NCBI GenBank assembly: GCA_934047225.1
Contig: OW203983.1
Location: 434,001 to 498,000, forward strand
Direction: 5' to 3'
Length of the DNA stretch: 64,000 nucleotides
Source: Ypsolopha sequella
Lineage: Eukaryota > Arthropoda > Insecta > Lepidoptera > Ypsolophidae
The position numbers were made by a program, and so were the translations under genes. The notes beneath the pieces are model-generated. The model was not told where the DNA came from. It ran no database searches and saw only the letters and a program-made list of their open reading frames with translations. Shown one piece after another: positions 43,412-54,546 of this stretch. The stretch's first letter is position 1, and each line of letters starts with the position of its first letter.

Positions 43412-45249
43412 TTGATTAATAATGCTTGCAAATCGTTATGTAATTTCGGTCCACACTCCATAAGATCATTTAAACTGTAACCATGTAAACTAGGTGGAAC
43501 AGGACTCGTTTTTTGACTTGCATTGAATACCACACGAATCCTTGTGGTGCTCGAATCTTCCTTAGTGACTGCATGATGAGGTAAGAAACATTCTGGTGTC
43601 ATTGTATTCTTTGTTTCACATCTCTTCATATGGCTTAAATGCAGATACTCATCGATAAACTTTTTGTAGCTCTCCGAGAGTGATGAATCTTTTGCTAAAC
43701 TCTTCTCTAAGTGCAGAAATTGTGCTGTCGCTTGCGATTTTGAATTACCTAAGCGCTGTGTAAAGTTTTCTTTCATAGGATATTGAACCTCGTACCGTCC
43801 ACTTGCAAGACGAGTGGTTGTCTTTTTGTAAAATTCTTCGCAAAATTGTTCCTGAGATGTCAATGCAGTATTTGTGTCATTTGTAATATCTTCTATCTCC
43901 CAATATTTCTCTATTTCTTTCATATCATTCACAATAACGTGACAGTTGAATGATTTAACCACACCTGAACTACCAGACAGAATCCAGCCAAGGTGTGTCT
44001 GTTGTGCAATAGGCTCCCGACCAGAGCCTTTCAGTAATCCGTTCATAAGGATTTTGGAATAAATTTCAGAATCTAAAAGAATATCAATTGGCCTTGAAAT
44101 ATTATAATCGGGATCTGCAAGTGAAAGATGCCTTATGTGTTGTAACTCTCTTCTATCAAACGATGCATTCGGAAGGTGTCCGACAACACGTGACATCACT
44201 AAGGCTTCGGTGTGAAATTGATAATCACTAAGTCGCGATTTGCATGTTAACTGAACTTTACCCCTGCATTTATTGGATAAAGTCCCAACGCCCTTGATAC
44301 TTGCGTTAAATTGTTGTCTTGGCAATCCAAGTCTCTGTGCAGCATCTTCCGTTAAAATACAGGTTTGGCTGGCCTGATCGACCAGCGCTCTAAGGGTTAA
44401 ATAAGTTCCATCATGTGATAAAACGTTAATTAATGCAGTTGGTAAAATAACTTCGTCATCCGATCCCGCTGTATAGTTCGACTTTTTTTGCTGAATGCCT
44501 GAATTCGATGACGCGCTGAGGTTAGTGAACGTATTATGGAGCAATGTATTATGTGCATCGTTGCATTCTCTGCATCGTTTCTCGGAGTTGCAATAATTTT
44601 TGTGATGTACATACAGACAATTTTTGCAAATATTCAATTTCGACATCGATGTTATTTGTACATCCGGTGACATATTTAGGAACTTTTTACATTGGTAAAG
44701 CGCGTGATCGCTGTTGCAAAATGGGCATGCTTTAGGGTTCCCTGCGTGAAAAACGTAGTTATTCGTTGAGGGTTTCGTCGACCTTTTGTTGTAATGTTGT
44801 GACTTGGGTTTAGTGTGAGGGTTACTTTGACGATAATTATTTTTTGTTTGCACATGGTTTTTATTGTTTATGGGTTCCAATGCAGTAAATTTTCCCTCCA
44901 AAAACGTCATAAATTCATCAAGTGCTGGCAATTCACGGGGGTTTTTTCTAGTCTCCATATAATGAGCGTAGGTGTCAGTGTCAAGCTTGTCACACAAAAC
45001 ATGCACTAAAAAAGGGTCCCAGGTTGTAGTGTCGATCCCTAAATTATGCATAGCATGTATTGCTTCCATGGATGTGTCCAAAAGCTTTTTAAGCTCAAAT
45101 GCAGATTGGGTTGCAATTATCGGTTGGTTCAGCAGTAGCTCTAACTGAGCTGTAAATAGTAGCTGCTTATTATTATATCTATGTGTCAAAAACTCCCAAC
45201 ATGTGTCATAGTTGTCTGCAGTTACGCTGTACTTGTTGCTCAGCTTCAC
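43339..45249 (-). pseudogene. BEL/Pao gag C-terminus, zinc knuckles, protease and RT start
   Basis: A 636-codon open frame. It has gag helices (ELLLNQPIIATQSAFELKKL), a cysteine-rich knuckle region (CPFCNSDHALYQCKKF, then CKNCLYVHHKNYC), the protease block ALVDQASQTCILTEDAAQRL in which the active-site DxG is DQA, and the RT start (HHAVTKEDSSTTRIRVVFNA). Loss of the protease glycine may reduce function. A frameshift near 43410 separates it from the YMDD part. Both ends also meet neighbouring segments through frameshifts. Confidence 0.86.
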
Positions 45250-46028
45250 CTTTGAGTTTTCCCTTCAGGTGTTGCATTTTTTGGTTCTTGCTGATGTTGG
45301 GATTGTTATGTATGGCTTCGGAAAACAGGTCCATAAAGGTAGGCCACTGCATGTAATCACCATAAAAGTTGGGAATATTAATTTTTGGTGTTGATTCATG
45401 CTGAGCACAGGAAAATGACAGTTTTTGGTTGAGCCTTTTCTTCATGTCCTTATATGAGATTTCAAGTTCCGTGTAATCGGTCTCATAGTCTACCTCAGAG
45501 CCTGCCAATAAGGTATCTATTTGCAAATGCAGATCGGAAATGGTTCCTCAACGAGAGTGCAAGTTTTTTTATCTCGTCTTCGATTTCCCACTTGTCAGTA
45601 AGAGTGTCAATGCAGATACTTTTAATCAGTGTATTTAATGCCCGAAAATTTGCCATTAGACTTCTCTTTAAGTCCGAAATTTTGTCATTTTGAGTAGTTT
45701 CAGTGTCAGTAGAGCGCCCATAGTTGCTTTGGGTGTCAAAAAAAATTGGTTGGTCAATTTTAAATGATAATATTGTTTCACGAGCACTGGTGTATAGATT
45801 TCTTACAAACTCAGCAATATTCTCCCGAAAATACTGATGAGTTTTATCCTCCACCGTCTCTAACTTCGAATGATTAGCTACAAACTCGCTCCAAAGTTGA
45901 TCCAACGCGCTAATTCTCATTCCAATGTACTCGGCGGTCTTCCTAGACCGAGAGTCCTTTTTGAAATTCGATAAGATCCGTTTAATCTCATCGAGAATTT
46001 TGGATTGACGGTCAAGTAGGTCTTCCAT
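45206..46028 (-). pseudogene. BEL/Pao gag N-terminus
   Basis: The likely start is at 46028 (MEDLLDRQSKILDEIKR), heading a charged, probably coiled-coil segment to about 45510. A frameshift there leads to 45526-45206, with INIPNFYGDYMQWPTFMDLF, the DUF1759 core. Another shift near 45240 joins the long gag-protease frame. Confidence 0.8.
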
Positions 46029-46330
46029 TTCGATCGACGCAAAATGTAAATGCAGAGTAAGCGAAAATAAATGGAAAGATCTCACTTGTGTGCCGCTACT
46101 CGCCTGTCAGGGGTAAACTGGCCTGCAAGCTCAGTTTATGCAGTTGAATCTCTCGAAACGAAATCCAAAAATGTATTTCACTTGCACTGTAATGTAAGTT
46201 ATTGAGAATTCCCACATACACGCACGAATTATACGTATGCAAATTGTCACAATGAAATATGCAAAAATGTCACTGATTGTATCCCGGACTTCACGCACGA
46301 CGAAGTATCAACCGAACGCGAGGTCCTTAA

Positions 46331-46342
46331 GTCGAAGGACCA
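46331..46342 (-). promoter_or_regulatory. Putative BEL/Pao primer-binding site
   Basis: On the minus strand the sequence reads TGGTCCTTCGAC, 300 bp before the gag start, in the position and style of BEL/Pao primer-binding sites. The 5' LTR should lie just above it, perhaps up to about 46510, but its limits could not be confirmed because no second LTR remains. Confidence 0.5.
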
Positions 46343-46344
46343 AA

Positions 46345-46995
46345 AAACTATGTCGGGGAGGAAAAAGTGCACTTTTGAAGATTTCCGCATATTTCGGAAA
46401 ATATTTCAGTATTTTCATGTAAATAAGTATGTAAATGTCATATGATTTAGGTTTAGGAAAATAAATAAATTTGTCTTGTGTGTTCTATTTACTCAGATAG
46501 GTGCAACATAAGTTAATACAGGAATAAATAAGTGGAGCAGCTATCTGACTGTAAATAAGTAGAAACACTTTAAGTATAAAACTTAAATATAATAATACAC
46601 GTTCTATAAGAACTTGCAAATAAGAATATTTTCCTATCATTCTTTCATTACAGAAATGCGCCTAGACGAATAAAGTAAGCCTAAGTATGAGATATTAGAT
46701 TACGAAAAACAGGAATAAACTAAAAACATGTGAATAAGCATAGCAACATGGCTTTGTGAGCGTTACGATGGTGCGAAGCAGACTGGCGTGACGGCAGTTT
46801 GCCTTTTTTTTTTTTTTTTTTTTTTTTGCGCCCAAGCAAGGCACCCTCCGGAGGACACGGTGGGAGGGAGGTGGAGAATGCTCATAGCATACCAACGTAA
46901 CCGGTTACGTTGGTTATGTGGGACTCACTGAGTGCCTACCCACTAAACTCCACCTATTTGGTTTGGTCTTAAAACCTTTATCGGAAGCGACCCCC
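46345..46995. other. Possible LTR, poly-T run and a palindrome
   Basis: The first part is probably BEL/Pao LTR. A run of T at about 46805-46827 suggests the tail of a minus-strand retroposon. A perfect 24-bp palindrome centred on accggt lies at 46891-46914. No coding sequence. Confidence 0.5.
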
Positions 46996-47121
46996 TCTGG
47001 GGAAAGGGGGCGCTAGACTGGGGAAAGGGGGCGCTAGTCTGGGGAAAGGGGGCGCTAGTCTGGGGAAAGGGGGCGCTAGTCTGGGGAAAGGGGGCGCTAG
47101 TCTGGGGAAAGGGGGCGCTAG
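46996..47121. repeat. 21-bp tandem repeat, six copies
   Basis: The unit ctggggaaagggggcgctag plus t repeats six times, almost perfectly, with an a/t variant in the first junction. Very G-rich on the plus strand. Reading frames through it are repeat artefacts. Confidence 0.95.
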
Positions 47122-47329
47122 GGCAGTTTGCCATAGAGGACACATATTTATACACCTGAGGTGGGGGTTGAGGAAGTATAAATATCTGTGCAATAATTTT
47201 CGTTTTCGGCCGTCAGTCAGCCCCCAGACGTCGTAGCGTGATGATACTAGTATGTAGGTATTGACCTAAGTATATAAAATAATTTCACCTTGTATAAAAT
47301 ACAACAATGATATGAAGTAGGCAATAATA

Positions 47330-49985
47330 CTCGAGTGACCGGCGTAAACTTAAAGACACAATTTCAACGCGAAATTTTACGGCCCTTGTAGATTTTCCTA
47401 CGAGAATGGTAAAACAATCGAGCACATCGCTAGACAACTTTATTACGAATGCGGACATGTACCGAATGACTGTCAGTCCGGTGTCGGCGCGCGTTAGTGA
47501 TCATGACGGGCAGCGGCTTGTTATCAGTTGTACTGTTGAGTCATCGTTGCCGGTAGCGACCCATTGCAGGCGTAGGCAATATTCGATGCAGAATAAAGAC
47601 AATTTTGTCAGGACTTTGGATTCCTGCGATTGGGCCCACATAAAACTTATATATGCACACAGTCCTGAAAAATACGCAGCGGCCGTCTTGAACATTATTT
47701 CAAACGCCGCGGAGATTAGTTTTCCCTTTAGATCGGTTCCCATACATAAGCGAGGAAAATATTGGATCAATAACGATGTTTTAGCCATGAAGGACACCCT
47801 TCATCAATTACAGGACCTTACTGTTCTGTTTCCAGACTGTGACCATGTAGCCAATATTGCCACAAATTATGCTAAAAGATATGAGGTGTTCCTTGCTTCA
47901 GAACGCGCGTCGTTTTACTCGGATAGAATTTTATCTAGCGACAATAAAGTAAAGGAAATGTGGCAGGTTGTTAGGGAACAAACAAAACCACACGACAAAT
48001 TAACGAAGGATTTTACGGACATTGTGAAGCAACCAAATGGTGAGCCCTTCAACTGTAAGCTGGATCTGGTCAATTTCTTCAACCAGCAGTTCGCTGATGC
48101 TGCCAGGTTGGTGTGTGCGCCGCGCACTGATCTAGTGTCTGCGCGCGCGCTCCTCACCGCCGCACGACCGCCTGCCAACTCCTCGCTCCGCCTCAGGGCT
48201 TTCACTATCCAGGAGCTTTACAAAATTATGTTGACTCAGATCGCCCCAAAGAGCACAAAAGACTTAAACGACACATCATGTGAATTACTATGTCGAAGTG
48301 TAACTGTTTTGGCCGCCCCTTTGAGTGACTTATTTAACACGTTGCTTAAAAATGGCTCTTTTCCCAAAGCATTAAAAAATGTCAAAGTTACTCCTGTATA
48401 CAAAGGAAAAGGTAAACCTGAGGATAGTAAGGATTACAGACCCATAGCAATCATCCCTGCCCCTGCAAAAATACTTGAGGTGGGTATATGCAATCGTCTT
48501 GTCAGATTCCTGGTGGAAACGGATGCTCTCTCTTCAAAACAATACGCGTATAGACCAGGGCACTCGACAACTGACCTAGCTCGAGAGCTAGTGTGGCAAG
48601 TTCTAAGCGCGCGTGAAGCCGGCCTGCAGGTCGCACTACTAAGCTGTGATCTGTCGCGTGCTTTCGATGTTTGTGATCATCGTCTCCTTGAGATGAAGTT
48701 GGAGTACTACGGGATGCGTGGGCCGGCTTTGGCCCTCATGGCTGACTTCATGAGGGACAGACAGCAGACGGTCGTGGCTTCCGCTGGTGCACTTAGATCG
48801 GAGCCAAGGAGTCTGGACATGGGTGTCGCTCAGGGATCCTGCATCTCAAACCTGACTTTCAGCCTCCTTATGAATGATCTACCGGAATCACTGAACAGTG
48901 CGGAAGTTCTGATGTATGCGGATGATGTGGCTGCTATCGTGACTGCTCACCGCAATGAATCACTCGAAACCAAGCTGCAAGAAACCGCGGATGGACTTGC
49001 ATCATGGTTCCGTGCTAACGGACTCGCTATTAATGCGAAAAAAACGCACTTTATAAGGTTCGATTTGTCGGGGCACGTGGATGCACCAATAACCGTGACA
49101 ATGAATGGCGATAAACTGTCCCAAGTAAGCGCTATCACGATGGTGGGCTTTAGAATTGACAGATCACTTACCTGGCGCACACACATCGATGCACTCTGCG
49201 ATAAGCTGGGTCGAGCCTGCTTTGCGCTCGGACGTGTAGCGCGCGTGCTGCCGCCGCAGGCGGTGAGGCAGTGTTACTTTGCGACGGTGCACTCGCTGCT
49301 TAGCTACGGAGCCGAGCTATGGGGTCAAGCGGCTGATTGGGAAAGGGCCTTTGTCATGCAAAAGCGAGCTGTGCGTACAATTGTACAAGTCTACGATCAG
49401 TCCGTCACGGCGAAACCCATTTTTATTGACCAGAAAGTGATGACACTGCCTGCAATGGTTATATATCAAGCTTGCATTTATGTCCATAAAAATCTAGGAC
49501 AATTTCGGCGTCGCAAAGACATCCACAAATATGCGACAAGGGACGCCAACAAACTTGTTTCTCGTGTCCATCGACTCGAGAAAACTCACAAATGTACCCG
49601 CGTTTTCGGTATAAATGTGTACAACTCGCTGCCTACTGAGATAACGAACGCACCATCACTCACTAGTTTTAAAAGCAAGCTTAAAAAACTGCTAGTCGAG
49701 TTTGCGCCTTACACGGTCAAGGAGTTTATGGACAGATGTGGTACCTAATCGTACCTACATAGAATATTAATCTTTTTGACATTACTTAATCATAATACAA
49801 TTTATTGTTTTTTTTAATTATTATTATTATTATTTTTGACTAAGAATATTATTATTCTATAATTTTATAGTTAATTTTAAAATAATTATACTTTAAGTAT
49901 AACTTTGTAATACCTATATTCTTTGACATGTAACTATATTTGTTATTAATAAATAAATCTAAATCTAAATCTAAATCTAAATATT
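47330..49985 (+). mobile_element. LINE with open reverse transcriptase frame, 5' truncated
   Basis: The endonuclease C-terminus, linker, complete reverse transcriptase and C-terminus are in one open frame, followed by a 3' untranslated region that ends in (AATCTA)-type repeats at 49955-49985. The open frame extends upstream of the first ATG to about 47330, which marks the truncation point. It lies in intron 1 of the GTPase gene in the same orientation. Confidence 0.88.
47406..49748 (+). CDS. LINE ORF2 fragment, 780 codons, uninterrupted
   Basis: The N-terminal part holds the end of the endonuclease (STSLDNFITN and RVSDHDGQRLVI, the SDH-type motif). The reverse transcriptase motifs follow: KDYRPIAIIPAPAKILE, YAYRPGHSTTD, LLSCDLSRAFDVCDH, GVAQGSCISN and LMYADDVAAIV. 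The usual VPQGS is VAQGS here. The C-terminus has LLSYGAELWGQAADW and ends RVFGINVYNSLPTEI. The methionine at 47406 is internal to the ancestral ORF. No stop or frameshift is present, so the copy is young, but the lost endonuclease N-terminus makes it unable to transpose alone. Jockey/CR1-group membership is likely. Confidence 0.86.
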   Translation: MVKQSSTSLDNFITNADMYRMTVSPVSARVSDHDGQRLVISCTVESSLPVATHCRRRQYSMQNKDNFVRTLDSCDWAHIKLIYAHSPEKYAAAVLNIISNAAEISFPFRSVPIHKRGKYWINNDVLAMKDTLHQLQDLTVLFPDCDHVANIATNYAKRYEVFLASERASFYSDRILSSDNKVKEMWQVVREQTKPHDKLTKDFTDIVKQPNGEPFNCKLDLVNFFNQQFADAARLVCAPRTDLVSARALLTAARPPANSSLRLRAFTIQELYKIMLTQIAPKSTKDLNDTSCELLCRSVTVLAAPLSDLFNTLLKNGSFPKALKNVKVTPVYKGKGKPEDSKDYRPIAIIPAPAKILEVGICNRLVRFLVETDALSSKQYAYRPGHSTTDLARELVWQVLSAREAGLQVALLSCDLSRAFDVCDHRLLEMKLEYYGMRGPALALMADFMRDRQQTVVASAGALRSEPRSLDMGVAQGSCISNLTFSLLMNDLPESLNSAEVLMYADDVAAIVTAHRNESLETKLQETADGLASWFRANGLAINAKKTHFIRFDLSGHVDAPITVTMNGDKLSQVSAITMVGFRIDRSLTWRTHIDALCDKLGRACFALGRVARVLPPQAVRQCYFATVHSLLSYGAELWGQAADWERAFVMQKRAVRTIVQVYDQSVTAKPIFIDQKVMTLPAMVIYQACIYVHKNLGQFRRRKDIHKYATRDANKLVSRVHRLEKTHKCTRVFGINVYNSLPTEITNAPSLTSFKSKLKKLLVEFAPYTVKEFMDRCGT

Positions 49986-51349
49986 AAAGGTTCTAAGATA
50001 TAATATGCAGGGTGTTGGAATATGAAGTTGTGGGAGTTGTTGTGGTACTAGCACTCGTCCATACGAACTACTTTTACTATGGAGCCAACAGTAGAATCAC
50101 GAAAAAAATAGAAAGAACAAGACAGAACTTACTGGTCGTAATTTATACTTCATTAGCTCCAGATTATATAATCGTACGAACACGTGTTTAAACATCTATC
50201 CACTTAATAAATACCAATGTAAAAATAAAATCAAGAACTGGTTGACTATCAAGAAACTGAAAGTCTGCTTAAACATGTAATGCATGAAATACATTTTTTT
50301 TTAATGAAATACATTTATTTAAAAAACACGAAAGCATATTCTATTTGCAAAACATCTGCCAAACCATGCGGTTTGTAGGCAGAATATAGCCTCGGTTTAC
50401 ATATATAATAATATATAATAATACGCGTCTAGCATATAGAAACACAATACGCATTACGCAATACACAAAACAACCCAGTCAGTAAACAATACTTTAAGTT
50501 TTATACATTTACATTTCCTATGTAAGTTTAGACATGTGTGGAATAGTACTTTAATAGAAGTGAGTAATTATTATATACTCGTTTCGTTGAATAGTACTCG
50601 CTCATCATCCTCTTGTAACGCAACGTAATTATATAATCTGGTTATTAATTTATTGAATGACAGTGATAACCACATCAAGATTCAGAAGGCATACTTCTCA
50701 AACTCAAATTAAGTTTAAACAGACATACAGACGGACGGACAGACATTGCAAATAAAATGTATGATGTCTTTACCTCTAATTAATATATTCTTTGGCGCAA
50801 AAGATTTTAACTATTAACACAACATAATTGTGTAGGATATGTATATACGTATAATAATAAAATATGTATATGTACAACCACATTTTTATACACACACTCA
50901 CATGCACACACACATTTTATCATATGATTTTATCTATCAACTATTAGTATTTTCTTATTTCGTCTTACGTACTTACCTATTTTATATAAATGATGGCTTC
51001 TTTCCTTCTTTCTTTTTGTATCTACTTGTAGTTAGGTTTTGTAATATCTCTGCTCCTCTGAGCTACTTACTTACTTTTTAGTAATTTTATACGGTTATAA
51101 ATATTATTTTCCCAGATAACAGACTGTAATAGTCTGAGAAATATTGATCTTGTTCTAATAGCTCATATAAACCGAGGTGGGTATTTATTTCGGTTAGTTA
51201 GAGTCTCGGGTTGTTCAAATACAGATTGTCATGCAGTTTAGTTTGGCAGCTTGTTGGTTTGATTTGCCTGAAGTAGATTTTACTCATAGTTTGTTTAAGA
51301 TTATTTTGTAAACTGGCTTTTATTACTGAATAAATATACTTACTTTTCA
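49986..51349. other. About 1.4 kb without genes
   Basis: AT-rich. A cagacatacagacggacggacagac motif at about 50722-50746 belongs to a dispersed repeat. No supportable coding sequence. Confidence 0.45.
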
Positions 51350-51770
51350 GTCACGGGCCCATAGGGACCCGGTCATTTGAAAGGCATTCATGGGGCCGAA
51401 GCCAACATTGAATAGGCCTTTGGTACCATTTAATCTAAATGTGAGATGGCTGCATCCATGGAGGCCTCTCCCTCAATGTATCCTTGATATACACTAACGG
51501 ACAGTCCCCTACGGTTGCCAAACTATTGCCAGGAAGGAAGCGACTTGGAGTGGGCTATGAGGATGGGATGCTAAATGGGCCGGATAACAGGGCTATGGAG
51601 TGAGATAACGGACATCTGCCTCGAAAATCTCTCATAAATTTAAGTATGGCAGATGGTGACTTACTGCTTGATAACTATCCAACAGGATAGCCGTTGTGGG
51701 CCCCCTATCTAGCCACCATGGGGCGGCCAGGGGGCAACACTACGTAATTATTATTATTATTAACTATAAA
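51350..51770 (+). mobile_element. Retroposon 3' end with (ATT)n tail
   Basis: A GC-richer block (for example gggccccctatctagccacc, gcggccagggggcaacac) followed by attattattattatta at about 51748-51764. This is the look of a LINE or SINE 3' untranslated region with a simple-repeat tail. No coding region, and no family assigned. Confidence 0.5.
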
Positions 51771-51784
51771 AACAAAATTACCTT

Positions 51785-52440
51785 ACAAAATTCAAAATTC
51801 AAAAAGTTTATTTTGCAAAGTAGGTATATATAATACACGTTTCACAAGTCAAATTTTAATCTTATAAAAATATATGTAATAAAATAATAAATGTACATGA
51901 ACTACTTAGATTAAATGTTTATTTAATTTATGTAGCAATATATATACAATTAAAATTATAGGTAAAATATTATTATACAAGGTGAAATCCAATCAATCAC
52001 CCGAACCCATACCGGAGACCCGGCCAGGGACCAGGAACAAGGTTCAATGATCACCAACCGAGCCCCCAGCACGAATCCAGGCGGCCGACCAAATCCCATC
52101 CTATATACTACATAGTAATAGGTTACGTATATAAATACATGCCTACCTCCGCCCATTCGATTAGTCTTGCTAAGAAGAACGGGCAAGAAACTTGGCAAGA
52201 TCATGTCTTTTTTTTAACATAAACTTAAACTATACATTGAATTACTTATATCTACTTTAACCAAGGGATAAGAAAATACAAGACAGCAGGAATTCAGGTT
52301 AATGAAAAAAGAAAAACATATATATCTTTGCCTACCTGTCTCATATAGTCTGTTTCCTTTTACAGTCCGTAATTAATTAATGTTAACTCTTAAGAGGAAT
52401 CAAAAGTTAGGAAATTATATTAATTTATTAAATTATTTTA
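51785..52440 (-). mobile_element. LINE family A, copy 3 (3' untranslated region only)
   Basis: Closely similar to 33005-33548 plus 34681-34790. It is uninterrupted at the position where copy 2 carries the foldback element (about 52315), so it serves as an empty-site reference. Coding sequence is lost. Confidence 0.85.
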
Positions 52441-52449
52441 AATAAAACC

Positions 52450-53235
52450 CTAACTATTAAAAAGACCGCCCCTCATCGTACCTGGCGCAAAGGTCCCCAT
52501 TACACTGGCTGCGTTGGATGGCTAGAGAAATTGCGCCAAGTACGACATGGAGCGGTGGTCTTGCCATCTGTCTTTTATTTTTCTTCCGAGTGCCCTCCGA
52601 AATGTCCTGGCCTCTGAGCCCCATACGCCGGTCGTTTCAAATGCGGCGGCAAGAAAAATATAATTTTGTTTCAGTTCTTTTTTAAAATTTCCTCTATAAT
52701 ATTTTTAATTGTGTCGTCCAATAGGTAAACTTCACTTGGGTAGTGCCAAACAGGACATTTCATCTCATAACAGTTGTATGTAAATTTTGGCAAACACTAG
52801 CATCTATGAAAAATGGTTAAAGCTACATGCGCTTGAAGGTTTTTCAGGCTATTTTGCATGTTTTGTAGAGACTAATTTTTCTTTTCAATAATGTCCGGGA
52901 TTGCATCTGGGAAAATAGGTCCACCTAGCAGAGTAAAATTTGTTTTATCTAAAGATGTTAAGCCTGGAATAAGTGTTTGGAAACGAGCTACAGATGTAGA
53001 ACAATTTAGGCCACATTCGAAAAGTTTGCATTTATTCAAGTTTATTTCGAGGCCTATCTGTTTAAATTTGGAGAGGACTGTTTCAATTTCTTTAAATACA
53101 GTATTAGGGCTTCCGCCAATTGTGCCGTCATCTAGTTACCATATGTTCAGGTTTGACTCTAATGAGGATATTATTTTTTGAATGGCAAGACTAAATATTA
53201 AAGGAGCTAAATCCCCCTTGTTGGGCACCTACCGG
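52450..53235 (-). pseudogene. Reverse transcriptase remnant with YLDD-type box (different lineage)
   Basis: The minus-strand translation from 53235 gives GDLAPLIFSLAIQKIISSLE, then NIW*LDDGTIGGSPNTV. The stop TAA at 53136-53138 falls on the catalytic Tyr of a YLDD box. It continues KFKQIGLEINLNKCKLFECG, and in another frame (about 52640-52500) FETTGVWGSEARTFRRAL and NAASVMGTFAP. This matches an arthropod/metazoan reverse transcriptase family I recognise by its YLDDG and GVWG blocks but cannot place in a named clade. It is in several frames and inactive. Confidence 0.7.
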
Positions 53236-53529
53236 TGACAAAATAGGTGAAGAATCAAAAAATAATTAACAGAATAACGTTGATATAAGAAGGGGTAAAA
53301 GACATGGTATCTTTTCTTTTATTTCTAAAAGTATGTTTAGTATGTTGTCGAATACGAACAATGTGGCGAAGAATGTTTCTTGAGGGATAGAAGCTATTTT
53401 TAGGGATGAGACTGTAAAATATATTTTAGGTTATTAATTATTAACTTTACTAACGTTTTGATGTCTACCTTTGCCTGCTCGATGCCGAACTCAACTACGA
53501 TATGTGGCATGCATCTCTTACCCGGTAGC
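53236..53529. other. Gene-free stretch
   Basis: AT-rich sequence with no recognised feature. Confidence 0.4.
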
Positions 53530-53850
53530 TAACAAGGCGGATCCATTTCATACAGAGTACGATATTTTAGTTGTTTAACTCGATAGAAAGCGGTACCGAG
53601 CTTGTATCTCCTTGGGGGACGTACAGAAGACGGGAAGCCATAATGCGCCTCCGATAGAAACACGGAAACCTTTGATGACTTCAATGTAGAGTGGTGTAGA
53701 GATATAAAACATCGCAGAACATATATTATGTATTGAGTTGGCGGAAGCCGAACGTTGTGTAAAGGAGATGGCCAAAAGCCCATACACAAAAAACCCAGAG
53801 TCGACAAAAACTTCTTAAGTGCCATTTGAGTAGGCTTATTATGTGCATTA
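53530..53850. repeat. Unclassified repeat, inverted partial copy at about 55050-55130
   Basis: The segment gagatggccaaaag ... acccagagtcgacaaaaac (about 53766-53813) recurs in reverse orientation at about 55090-55130, just before exon 2. The plus strand can be read as a degenerate protein (LDRKRYRACISLGDVQKTGS) with several stops. No known family was recognised. Confidence 0.5.
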
Positions 53851-53983
53851 AAAAATTGTTCTCACTGACTCTAAAAACTATGGTGGTAATGATAAAATTA
53901 AGATCCAATATAACATTATTTTGTCGATATTCAAACAAGATTGGTATTTTATTTTTACTTTTTGTGTATTATTCTGTTATAAC

Positions 53984-54425
53984 TATGAATGAATGAATGA
54001 ATGAATGAAAATATACACTTTATTGTACACGGTAAAATGAAAAATTGGACGTATCACCTACAGCGATTTCTTCCAGCCAACCTTTGGGTTGTGAAGAAAA
54101 ATATAAAAAATAAAATATATCGTCACGATATGAATCCCCGAGGAGGTGTCAGAGGTGTTCCAAGTGTTAACTGTGAAATTCAAGTCACAGTCCACAATCG
54201 AAACACCCGCGTTTCACCGACGAATATATTAGGTCCTAACGTAATGGGTGATGAGCCCTACCGCCGTACTTCGGGCACAAATACACGCAAGTGGTAAGTA
54301 AAAACAAATACTATGCACATAAATTCCAAAAAAATCATTGGTGCATGCCCGACCGGGGATCGAACCTGGATCTCAAGATTAAGAAGCCAACGTTCTACTG
54401 CCCCTGAGCTACCGCTTGTGAATAA
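53984..54425 (-). mobile_element. tRNA-derived SINE
   Basis: On the minus strand the head (about 54425-54345) has a tRNA-like A box (tagctcaggggcagtag) and B box (ggttcgatccc), the RNA polymerase III promoter of SINEs. A body follows, then gtgtacaataaagtg and a (TTCA)n tail at 53984-54007. The tRNA part does not fold with a good acceptor stem, so it is not a functional tRNA. The 3' part probably borrows the end of an RTE-type LINE. Confidence 0.8.
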
Positions 54426-54546
54426 AATATTTATTTATGTATTTTCTTGCTACGCAGTAGTGGTAGGTAGGTACAGGGATAATCCCAGCAAGACAAAAGA
54501 TAGGTAGATGTGAAAAAGAAACAACAATGACAATAGATACTATATT

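Larger units (their letters stand above)
40132..46350 (-). mobile_element. BEL/Pao element 2 with an env-like gene (endogenous retrovirus-like)
   Basis: On the minus strand, in order: primer-binding site (about 46342), gag, zinc knuckles, protease, reverse transcriptase, RNase H, a short pol tail, and an env-like reading region. Integrase is deleted. BEL/Pao elements carrying env are classed as semotiviruses. Several nonsense and frame breaks show that this copy is defective. It lies in intron 1 of the GTPase gene, opposite to the gene. Confidence 0.85.

Noticed and set aside
54001..54297. 98-codon plus-strand frame
   Set aside because: It lies within the SINE, antisense to it.
54345..54425. 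Functional tRNA gene on the minus strand
   Set aside because: A and B boxes are present, but acceptor-stem pairing is poor and the sequence continues into a SINE body and tail.
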